From the NCBI GenBank assembly GCA_947456315.1, contig CANGRU010000132.1, forward strand, positions 1 to 5,691: a DNA stretch of 5,691 nt, read 5' to 3'. Position 1 is the first letter of the stretch; the number at the start of each line of letters is the position of its first letter. The translations under genes were made by a program, and so were the position numbers. Shown piece after piece: positions 1-5,691 of this stretch. The DNA is from Beijerinckiaceae bacterium (GTDB lineage Bacteria > Pseudomonadota > Alphaproteobacteria > Rhizobiales > Beijerinckiaceae). Below the pieces are notes generated by a model. That model did not search any database and was not told the DNA's origin. It worked only from the letters and a program-made list of their open reading frames with translations.

Positions 1-2
1 AA

Positions 3-416
3 TATTTTTTCAAAAAACCGGTCACCATCAATTATCCGTTTGAAAAAGGCCCGCTTTCCCCGCGTTTCCGTGGCGAGCACGCGCTTAGGCGTTATGCAAA
101 CGGCGAAGAACGCTGCATTGCTTGCAAGCTGTGCGAGGCTATTTGCCCGGCGCAGGCCATCACCATCGAGGCGGAGCAACGTGCCGACGGTTCACGCCGC
201 ACCACGCGCTATGATATTGACATGACCAAATGCATCTATTGCGGCTTCTGTCAGGAAGCTTGCCCGGTGGACGCCATTGTCGAGGGCCCCAATCAGGAAT
301 TCGCCGTCGAGACGCGCGAAGAGCTTTATTACGACAAGCAGCGGCTGCTCGAGAATGGCGCTCGCTGGGAGCGCGAGATTGCGCGCAACATCGCGCTCGA
401 CGCGCCCTACCGTTGA
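3..416 (+). CDS. nuoI: NADH-quinone oxidoreductase subunit I (NuoI), 3' part; 5' end lies outside the window
   Basis: NuoI is the ferredoxin-like subunit of complex I. It sits at the base of the peripheral arm on the cytoplasmic face and carries clusters N6a and N6b, which pass electrons towards N2 and the quinone site. The visible 137 residues begin at [16 protein letters not shown] and end at a TGA stop. Two classic CxxCxxCxxxCP motifs are present: [12 protein letters not shown] (visible residues 38-49, nt 114-149) and [12 protein letters not shown] (visible residues 77-88, nt 231-266). All eight cluster cysteines are intact. Alphaproteobacterial NuoI is usually about 160-165 residues, so roughly 26 N-terminal residues should lie upstream. 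The frame is open from the left edge, and the internal ATG at 222 is not the start because it would remove the first cluster. nuoJ follows after 15 nt. The identification is very secure. Confidence 0.98.
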   Translation, partial: YFFKKPVTINYPFEKGPLSPRFRGEHALRRYANGEERCIACKLCEAICPAQAITIEAEQRADGSRRTTRYDIDMTKCIYCGFCQEACPVDAIVEGPNQEFAVETREELYYDKQRLLENGARWEREIARNIALDAPYR

Positions 417-431
417 TCTGAGGGATTTGCC

Positions 432-1037
432 ATGAGTGCCGCACAGGCTTTCTTCTACCTCTTCTCGACCGTCATGATCGGCTCTGCCTTCATGGTGATT
501 TCCGCGCGCAATCCTGTGCATTCGGTGCTGTTTCTTATTCTGGCCTTCGTCAATGCGGCAGGCCTGTTCCTGATTTTGGGCGCAGAGTTTTTGGCCATGC
601 TGCTGGTCATTGTCTATGTCGGCGCGGTGGCGGTGCTCTTCCTCTTCGTTGTCATGATGCTGGATGTCGACTTCGCCGAATTGAAGCAGGGCTTTCTGCA
701 ATATCTGCCGATCGGCTCGCTGATCGGCATTGTCGTGTTGATCGAACTGGTGCTCGTGCTCTCCTCATGGAGTGCTGCACCTGCAGCCATGGGCGCGATT
801 GGCGCGCCTGCGCCCAGCGATGTATCCAACACTTTGGCCATCGGACGCGTGCTCTACACCAAATATGTCTATTTCTTCCAGGCAGCGGGCCTTGTGCTGC
901 TGACTGCGATGATCGGCGCCATCGTGCTCACGCTGCGCCACAAGCCCGATGTCAAGCGTCAGGTCATTGCTGACCAGAATGCGCGCGACAAGTCGGATGT
1001 GAAACTCCAGAAAGTGCCCTCACGGGCGGGCGTGTAA
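432..1037 (+). CDS. nuoJ: NADH-quinone oxidoreductase subunit J (NuoJ)
   Basis: NuoJ (ND6 homologue) is a five-helix membrane subunit between the quinone-binding region and the antiporter-like subunits. The product is 201 residues, slightly longer than the 184 of E. coli. Hydrophobic segments are visible at about 5-23, 29-49, 53-77, 92-110 and 145-167. The third contains the family signature [18 protein letters not shown] (61-78), with Tyr62 and Gly64 where E. coli has Tyr59 and a glycine. In known structures this helix carries the pi-bulge that changes shape during turnover. NPVHS (27-31) before helix 2 is also typical. An Ala/Pro-rich loop (about 114-129) joins helices 4 and 5, and a charged hydrophilic tail (about 169-201) follows helix 5. 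The start ATG has GAGGGA at 420-425, 6 nt upstream. nuoK begins 11 nt after the stop, and the stop is part of the nuoK ribosome binding site. Confidence 0.97.
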   Translation: MSAAQAFFYLFSTVMIGSAFMVISARNPVHSVLFLILAFVNAAGLFLILGAEFLAMLLVIVYVGAVAVLFLFVVMMLDVDFAELKQGFLQYLPIGSLIGIVVLIELVLVLSSWSAAPAAMGAIGAPAPSDVSNTLAIGRVLYTKYVYFFQAAGLVLLTAMIGAIVLTLRHKPDVKRQVIADQNARDKSDVKLQKVPSRAGV

Positions 1038-1048
1038 GGATCAGCATC

Positions 1049-1357
1049 ATGGACATCGGCTTGAACCAATATCTGATCGTCGCCGCCATGCTGTTCACGC
1101 TGGGTGTGCTCGGTATCATTCTCAACCGCAAGAACATCATCGTCATTCTGATGTCGATCGAGCTCATCCTGCTTTCCGTCAATATCAACCTGGTGGCTTT
1201 CTCGGCCTATCTGGGCGATCTCACGGGGCAGGTCTTCTCGCTTCTGATCCTCACGGTGGCTGCTGCAGAAGCGGCCATCGGTCTTGCTGTTCTCGTCACC
1301 TATTTCCGCAACCGTGGTTCGATCGCGGTTGAGGACATCAACGTTATGAAGGGCTGA
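1049..1357 (+). CDS. nuoK: NADH-quinone oxidoreductase subunit K (NuoK)
   Basis: NuoK (ND4L homologue) is a three-helix membrane subunit that forms part of the proton path next to NuoJ and NuoN. The product is 102 residues, the normal family length. Helices are visible at about 5-25, 30-52 and 62-86. The two buried glutamates essential in E. coli NuoK (Glu36 and Glu72) correspond here to Glu38, in [17 protein letters not shown], and Glu74, in [13 protein letters not shown]. Arg87 after helix 3 is also the expected cytoplasmic-side basic residue. The ATG is preceded by AAGGA at 1036-1040, which overlaps the nuoJ stop codon. The gene ends in TGA, which is fused to the nuoL ribosome binding site. 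Nothing is missing or unusual. Confidence 0.98.
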   Translation: MDIGLNQYLIVAAMLFTLGVLGIILNRKNIIVILMSIELILLSVNINLVAFSAYLGDLTGQVFSLLILTVAAAEAAIGLAVLVTYFRNRGSIAVEDINVMKG

Positions 1358-1368
1358 AGGACACCGCC

Positions 1369-3357
1369 ATGTATCAGGCCATCGTCTTCCTGCCGCTTCT
1401 CGGCTTCCTCATCGCAGGCCTCTTCGGCCGCCAGCTTGGCGCGCGTCCGTCCGAGCTCGTCACGACATCGCTGCTGTTTGTGTCAGCGCTGCTTGCCTGG
1501 TCGACCTTTATTTCGGTCGGCTATGGCCATGCGCCGATCAATGTTCCGGTTGTTGCCAACTGGATTTCATCCGGCACGCTGAAAGTCGATTGGGCTTTGC
1601 GCGTGGATACGCTCACATCCGTCATGCTGGTTGTCGTCACCTCCGTGTCGGCGCTCGTGCATCTCTATTCCATCGGCTATATGCACGAAGATCCGAGCCG
1701 TCCGCGTTTCTTTGCCTATCTCTCGCTGTTCACCTTCGCCATGCTCATGCTGGTGACATCTGACAATCTGGTGCAGATGTTCTTCGGTTGGGAAGGCGTG
1801 GGTCTGGCCTCTTATCTTTTGATCGGCTTCTGGTTCCAGAAGCCGTCTGCCAATGCGGCCGCGATGAAGGCTTTCGTCGTCAACCGCGTCGGTGACTTCG
1901 GTTTTGCGCTGGGCATTTTCATGCTCTTCGCGCTGACGGGCTCCGTTGCATTCGACCAGATTTTTGCCGCGGCTCCCGGCATTGCGGGAAAACCGATCCA
2001 TGCTTTCGGGCTGGAGATGGATACGCTGACGCTGACCTGTCTGCTGCTCTTCATGGGTGCCATGGGCAAGTCGGCGCAATTCCTGCTGCACACATGGCTG
2101 CCCGATGCGATGGAGGGCCCGACACCTGTGTCGGCGCTGATCCATGCAGCCACCATGGTGACGGCCGGTGTGTTCATGGTCGCGCGACTGTCGCCGATCT
2201 TCGAATATGCGCCAGCGGCGTTGACGGTTGTCACCGTGGTGGGTGCGATCACCGCATTCTTTGCCGCGACGGTCGGCCTCGTGCAGAACGACATCAAGCG
2301 CGTGATTGCCTATTCAACCTGCTCGCAGCTGGGCTATATGTTCGTGGCGTTGGGTGTGGGCGGCTATTCGCTCGCCATTTTCCATCTCTTTACCCATGCC
2401 TTCTTCAAGGCGCTGCTCTTCTTGGGCGCGGGCTCGGTGATCCACGCGATGCATCACGAGCAGGACATGCGCAACATGGGTGGCCTGCGTAAGGACATCC
2501 CGTTCACCTTCTGGATGATGACGATCGGCACATTGGCGCTGACGGGCTTCCCCTTCACGGCGGGTTTCTATTCGAAAGATGCGATCATCGAAGCCGCCTA
2601 TGCGGCTGGCGGTCATTCCGGTGCAGCCACTTTCGGCTTCCTGATGACTCTGATTGCAGCCGGCCTGACGTCTTTCTACTCATGGCGTCTGGTGTTCATG
2701 ACCTTCTATGGCGAGCGCACCCATGCAGCGCATGGTCATGATGACCATGCCCATGCCGCTCACGGCCACGATGATCACGCGCATGATCACAAGCCGCATG
2801 AAAGCCCGCTGGTCATGTTGATCCCGCTGGCCGTGCTGGCACTCGGCGCGCTCTTTGCGGGCATTGCTTTCAACGGCCATTTCATCGGCCATGAATATGA
2901 TGCGTTCTGGCGCGGTGCGATTTTCACCGGCAAGGACAATCATATTCTCCACGCCATGCATGAAGTTCCGGCTGTCGCCCAATATGGCGCAACTGTCATG
3001 ATGGTCACGGGCTTCCTCGGCGCGCTCTACGTCTATGTGGTGGCGCCGGGCACCGCGCAGCGCGTCGCGGGTGCCAACCCGATGCTCTACCAATTCCTGC
3101 TCAACAAATGGTATTTCGACGAGCTCTATCACTTCATCTTTGTGCGCCCGGCCTTCTGGCTTGGCCGTCTCTTCTGGAAGAGCGGCGATGGACGCATCAT
3201 TGATGGCATGGGGCCTGACGGTATTTCCGCGCGCGTCATTGATGTCACCAATCGCGTGGTCAAATTGCAGACCGGCTATGTCTACCACTATGCGTTTGCC
3301 ATGCTGATCGGTGTGGCGGCGATCATCTCGTGGTATCTCGTCGGAGGAGTGCACTGA
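1369..3357 (+). CDS. nuoL: NADH-quinone oxidoreductase subunit L (NuoL), with a His-rich loop
   Basis: NuoL (ND5 homologue) is the distal antiporter-like proton-channel subunit, with 16 membrane helices and a long lateral helix in the family. The product is 662 residues, against 613 in E. coli. Key residues are present: Glu142 in [12 protein letters not shown], Asp176 in NRVGDFGF, Lys234 in [18 protein letters not shown], His259 in ALIHAATMV, His343 and Lys347 in [11 protein letters not shown], and Lys403 in GFYSKDAII. These match E. coli Glu144, Asp178, Lys229, His254, His338, Lys342 and Lys399. After the TM13-like segment (about 423-446) comes a histidine-rich insertion (452-477, 11 His), then a TM14-like segment (about 481-500). 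The C-terminus from about NKWYFDELY (579) fits the lateral helix, and about 637-658 fits the final anchoring helix. The start has GAAGGA at 1356-1361. The stop overlaps the nuoM start by one base. Confidence 0.98.
   Translation: MYQAIVFLPLLGFLIAGLFGRQLGARPSELVTTSLLFVSALLAWSTFISVGYGHAPINVPVVANWISSGTLKVDWALRVDTLTSVMLVVVTSVSALVHLYSIGYMHEDPSRPRFFAYLSLFTFAMLMLVTSDNLVQMFFGWEGVGLASYLLIGFWFQKPSANAAAMKAFVVNRVGDFGFALGIFMLFALTGSVAFDQIFAAAPGIAGKPIHAFGLEMDTLTLTCLLLFMGAMGKSAQFLLHTWLPDAMEGPTPVSALIHAATMVTAGVFMVARLSPIFEYAPAALTVVTVVGAITAFFAATVGLVQNDIKRVIAYSTCSQLGYMFVALGVGGYSLAIFHLFTHAFFKALLFLGAGSVIHAMHHEQDMRNMGGLRKDIPFTFWMMTIGTLALTGFPFTAGFYSKDAIIEAAYAAGGHSGAATFGFLMTLIAAGLTSFYSWRLVFMTFYGERTHAAHGHDDHAHAAHGHDDHAHDHKPHESPLVMLIPLAVLALGALFAGIAFNGHFIGHEYDAFWRGAIFTGKDNHILHAMHEVPAVAQYGATVMMVTGFLGALYVYVVAPGTAQRVAGANPMLYQFLLNKWYFDELYHFIFVRPAFWLGRLFWKSGDGRIIDGMGPDGISARVIDVTNRVVKLQTGYVYHYAFAMLIGVAAIISWYLVGGVH
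2722..2781 (+). repeat. Tandem 10-codon repeat encoding [10 protein letters not shown] twice inside nuoL
   Basis: Unit 1 is at 2722-2751 and unit 2 at 2752-2781, encoding NuoL residues 452-461 and 462-471. The two units are identical in protein ([10 protein letters not shown]). They differ at eight of 30 bases, and every difference is a synonymous third-codon-position change. HDHKPHE follows directly and extends the His-rich stretch to residue 477. The repeat lies in the predicted TM13-TM14 loop, which should face the cytoplasm given the known NuoL topology. The pattern suggests a duplication old enough to have accumulated silent changes while the amino acids stayed fixed, although independent growth of a low-complexity loop is also possible. 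Confidence 0.9.
3343..3349 (+). promoter_or_regulatory. Ribosome binding site of nuoM, inside the 3' end of nuoL
   Basis: GGAGGAG lies 7 nt upstream of the ATG at 3357. It is the strongest Shine-Dalgarno match among the five junctions. It fixes the nuoM start at 3357 rather than at the in-frame GTG at 3330, which has no comparable site in front of it and would add nine non-conserved residues. The site is within the last codons of nuoL, so ribosomes finishing nuoL pass over it and can restart at the overlapping TGATG. Confidence 0.85.
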
Positions 3358-4868
3358 TGTTTGGCTTCGGCATTCTTTCCGGCCTGATCTTCCTGCCGCT
3401 TGTCGGCGCGGCCTTCATTCTGGCTTTGCGTGGTGATGGTCCTGCCACACAGGGCAATGCGCGCTGGGCCGCGCTCATCACGACACTGGCGACATTCATT
3501 CTCTCGATTGTTGCCTGGAACCGTTTTGATATTGCCAATCCTGCCTTCCAGCTTATCGAGCAGAAGACATGGCTGGGCGAGACAATCCTCTACAAGCTCG
3601 GGGTGGATGGCATTTCCATGCCCTTCATCCTGCTCACCACATTCCTGATGCCGTTCTGCATCGCGGCTTCTTGGGAGTCGATCGACACGCGCGTGCGTGA
3701 ATATATGATCGCTTTCCTTGTGCTCGAAGCCTTGATGATCGGCGTCTTTGCGGCGCTCGATGTCGTGCTGTTCTACGTCTTCTTCGAAGGCGGCCTGATC
3801 CCGATGTTCCTGATCATCGGCATTTGGGGCGGCAAGCGGCGCATCTATGCGTCGTTCAAATTCTTCCTTTATACATTGGCCGGCTCGCTGCTGATGTTGC
3901 TCGCCATTTTCGCCATGTACGGCGTGGCTGGCACAACCGATATCACTGTGTTGCTGAAGACGCAGTTTGGCGCGTCCATGCAGAAATATCTGTGGCTCGC
4001 CTTCTTCGCATCCTTCGCGGTGAAAATGCCAATGTGGCCGGTGCATACATGGCTGCCCGATGCGCACGTGGAGGCGCCCACCGCAGGTTCGGTCATTCTG
4101 GCCGGTATTTTGCTCAAGATGGGCGGCTACGGCTTCCTGCGCTTCTCGGTGCCCATGTTCCCCGATGCGTCGCAATATTTTGCGCCGCTCGTCTTCACGC
4201 TGTCCGTCATTGCGATCATCTACACTTCGCTGGTGGCGATGGTGCAGGAAGACATGAAGAAGCTGATTGCTTATTCATCGGTTGCTCACATGGGCTTTGT
4301 GACCATGGGCATTTTCGCGCTCAACCAACAAGGCGTGCAGGGCGCTGTCTTCCAGATGGTCTCGCATGGTCTGGTGTCTGGCGCGCTCTTCCTGTGTGTC
4401 GGCGTGGTCTATGACCGCATGCATACGCGCGAGATCTCGGCCTATGGCGGTCTCGTCAATCGCATGCCGCTCTATGCAGTCGCCATGCTCGTCTTCACCA
4501 TGGCCAATGTCGGTCTGCCGGGCACATCCGGTTTTGTCGGTGAATTCTTGACGCTCTTGGGTGCTTACAAGGCCAACACATGGGTGGCGCTGTTTGCCAC
4601 AACAGGTGTCATTCTGTCGGCGGCCTATGCGCTGTTCCTCTATCGCCGTGTGATTTTCGGGGTGTTGGACAAGCCGAGCTTGGAAGGCATCAAGGATCTG
4701 TCTGCGCGCGAGATCGCACTGCTGGCACCGCTCCTCTTGCTCACCCTTTATTATGGTGTGCAGCCGGGACCAATTCTGGATGCCTGTGCGGCCTCTGTGA
4801 CGCTCCTGGTGAAAAATTACGATGCAGCCGTGGCGGCGACCAAGACCGCCGCGCTCGCGATCAATTAA
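3357..4868 (+). CDS. nuoM: NADH-quinone oxidoreductase subunit M (NuoM)
   Basis: NuoM (ND4 homologue) is the central antiporter-like proton-channel subunit, with 14 membrane helices in the family. The product is 503 residues, close to the 509 of E. coli. The residues required for proton transfer are all present: Glu144 in [12 protein letters not shown], Lys223 in [18 protein letters not shown], Lys254 in [10 protein letters not shown] and Glu396 in [12 protein letters not shown]. These correspond to E. coli Glu144, Lys234, Lys265 and Glu407. [18 protein letters not shown] is the conserved segment shared by antiporter-like subunits. The ATG at 3357 overlaps the nuoL stop by one base (TGATG) and has GGAGGAG 7 nt upstream. 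I chose it over an in-frame GTG at 3330 because the resulting N-terminus, [18 protein letters not shown], starts directly with the first helix as is usual. nuoN follows after 12 nt. Confidence 0.98.
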   Translation: MFGFGILSGLIFLPLVGAAFILALRGDGPATQGNARWAALITTLATFILSIVAWNRFDIANPAFQLIEQKTWLGETILYKLGVDGISMPFILLTTFLMPFCIAASWESIDTRVREYMIAFLVLEALMIGVFAALDVVLFYVFFEGGLIPMFLIIGIWGGKRRIYASFKFFLYTLAGSLLMLLAIFAMYGVAGTTDITVLLKTQFGASMQKYLWLAFFASFAVKMPMWPVHTWLPDAHVEAPTAGSVILAGILLKMGGYGFLRFSVPMFPDASQYFAPLVFTLSVIAIIYTSLVAMVQEDMKKLIAYSSVAHMGFVTMGIFALNQQGVQGAVFQMVSHGLVSGALFLCVGVVYDRMHTREISAYGGLVNRMPLYAVAMLVFTMANVGLPGTSGFVGEFLTLLGAYKANTWVALFATTGVILSAAYALFLYRRVIFGVLDKPSLEGIKDLSAREIALLAPLLLLTLYYGVQPGPILDACAASVTLLVKNYDAAVAATKTAALAIN

Positions 4869-4880
4869 AGGAAACGAGAT

Positions 4881-5691
4881 ATGAACTCCCTTTCCTTCGC
4901 GCTGGCTCATACGCTTCCGGAATTGATTCTGGCCTGCGGCGCGCTGTCGTTGCTCATGCTGGGCGCTTACAAAGGCTCCAAAGGCGACTGGATCATCTCC
5001 GAACTGGCGATTGCCATTCTGGGCATTGCCTTTCTGACACTCTTCACCAAGCTCGACGGCAAGGCACTGATCTGGGACGGCGCTTTTGTGGATGATGCCT
5101 ATGCCCGCTTCATGAAGGGGCTGACCCTTGTTGGTGCGCTGGTCTGCTTGTTGATGTCACGTGAATTCATGGCGCGCGAAAAGATCGACCAGTTCGAATT
5201 TCCCGTCCTGATCCTGCTGTCGACAACCGGCATGCTGATGCTGATCTCGGCGCAAAATCTGATCGGTCTTTATCTCGGCCTCGAATTGATGAGCCTGGCG
5301 CTTTATGTCGTGGCTGCTTTCCACCGTGACAATGTGCGCGCCTCCGAGGCGGGGCTGAAATATTTCGTCCTCGGCTCGCTGTCGTCCGGCATGCTGCTCT
5401 ATGGTTCGTCGCTGCTCTATGGTTTTGCCGGCACCGTCTCTTTCGCAGGCATTGCCGAAGCACTGAAGGGTGGCACGTCCATCGGCGTGGTCTTTGCGCT
5501 CGTCTTCGTGCTGGCAGGCCTTGCGTTCAAAATGTCGCTGGTGCCGTTCCACATGTGGACGCCTGACGTTTATGAAGGCGCACCCACACCCGTCACCGCT
5601 TTCTTTGCCTCGGCACCGAAAATGGCGGCCGTGGCAATTACCGTGCGTATCATCATCACAGCCTTCCCGGGCGTGACAGCGCAGTGGCAGC
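4881..5691 (+). CDS. nuoN: NADH-quinone oxidoreductase subunit N (NuoN), 5' part; 3' end lies outside the window
   Basis: NuoN (ND2 homologue) is the antiporter-like subunit closest to NuoK. The frame is open from the ATG to the window edge, giving 270 complete codons of an expected roughly 480. The start MNSLSFALAHTLPELILACGAL is a typical NuoN N-terminus. Visible functional residues are Glu135 in LYLGLELMSLALY, Lys217 in LAFKMSLVPFHMWTPDVYEGAP and Lys247 in FFASAPKMAAVA. They match E. coli NuoN Glu133, Lys217 and Lys247. The later key lysine (Lys395 in E. coli) is beyond the window. The ribosome binding site AAAGGA (4867-4872) overlaps the nuoM stop codon and is 8 nt from the ATG. The sequence is intact as far as it can be seen, and the stop is cut off by the window rather than by a mutation. 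Confidence 0.97.
   Translation, partial: MNSLSFALAHTLPELILACGALSLLMLGAYKGSKGDWIISELAIAILGIAFLTLFTKLDGKALIWDGAFVDDAYARFMKGLTLVGALVCLLMSREFMAREKIDQFEFPVLILLSTTGMLMLISAQNLIGLYLGLELMSLALYVVAAFHRDNVRASEAGLKYFVLGSLSSGMLLYGSSLLYGFAGTVSFAGIAEALKGGTSIGVVFALVFVLAGLAFKMSLVPFHMWTPDVYEGAPTPVTAFFASAPKMAAVAITVRIIITAFPGVTAQWQ

Noticed and set aside
40..225. Short + strand open frame (61 codons) starting at 40
   Set aside because: It overlaps nuoI in another frame. The nuoI frame there encodes the conserved [20 protein letters not shown] and the first 4Fe-4S motif, so this one is a shadow.
222..416. Separate small ferredoxin starting at the ATG at 222
   Set aside because: The frame is open upstream to the window edge and contains the first CxxCxxCxxxCP motif, so this is the C-terminal half of NuoI, not an independent gene.
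2094..2492. + strand alternative frame (132 codons) inside nuoL
   Set aside because: It is a Cys/Gly/Arg-rich shadow frame within the most conserved part of nuoL. It has no convincing ribosome binding site and no known domain.
2722..2802. His-rich stretch as evidence of a separate metal-chaperone gene or fusion
   Set aside because: It is in frame between two NuoL membrane segments with conserved flanks and only about 26 residues long, so it is a loop insertion and not a fused domain.
3330..3356. Upstream GTG start for nuoM giving a nine-residue extension
   Set aside because: It has no good Shine-Dalgarno. The ATG at 3357 has GGAGGAG at ideal spacing, and its N-terminus begins directly at the first helix as in the family.
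3288..4175. Long open frame on the - strand (295 codons) opposite the nuoL end and nuoM
   Set aside because: It lies entirely antisense to well-conserved nuoL and nuoM. Its translation is rich in His, Glu, Gln and Arg with no recognisable domain, as expected from the complement of hydrophobic membrane-protein codons. The same applies to the - strand frames at 192-701, 1567-2145, 1812-2297, 2680-3354 and 4275-4910.
4866..4880. Possible terminator or promoter between nuoM and nuoN
   Set aside because: The gap is only 12 nt and holds a ribosome binding site. There is no room for a hairpin with a U-tract, nor for -35 and -10 boxes, and the operon context argues for read-through.

Overview
The window is one continuous piece of a respiratory complex I (NADH:quinone oxidoreductase, NDH-1) operon. 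All genes read on the + strand, in the order nuoI (3' part) - nuoJ - nuoK - nuoL - nuoM - nuoN (5' part). Both ends of the window cut through genes. The base composition is moderately GC-rich. The protein sequences, such as the NuoI C-terminus ending in ...IALDAPYR, the NuoK start [13 protein letters not shown] and the NuoL start [13 protein letters not shown], look like those of Alphaproteobacteria, most probably Hyphomicrobiales (Rhizobiales). That placement comes from remembered family resemblance, not from a search, and I cannot name a genus.

Layout: 3-416 is the end of NuoI, with two 4Fe-4S motifs. 432-1037 is NuoJ and 1049-1357 is NuoK, both small membrane subunits of the proton/quinone coupling region. 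1369-3357 is NuoL, 3357-4868 is NuoM and 4881-5691 is the start of NuoN; these are the three antiporter-like proton-channel subunits. The genes are packed tightly, with gaps of 15, 11 and 11 nt, a 1-nt overlap, and a 12-nt gap. I see no promoter, terminator, RNA gene, mobile element or CRISPR array, and no stretch above 15 nt is non-coding. Each internal gene has its own Shine-Dalgarno sequence. At three junctions that sequence is fused to the stop codon of the gene before, which suggests coupled translation of a complex needed at 1:1 stoichiometry.

Together the genes encode the end of the electron wire (NuoI, clusters N6a and N6b, handing electrons towards N2 and quinone) and most of the proton-pumping membrane arm (J, K, L, M, N). 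Every charged residue I checked that is known to matter for proton transfer in the E. coli enzyme is present, so the genes look intact and functional.

This is an ordinary housekeeping region and I do not see a new biological system in it. The feature most worth a second look is a histidine-rich, tandemly repeated insertion in the NuoL TM13-TM14 loop. Its two 10-residue units are identical in protein, and all eight DNA differences between them are synonymous.
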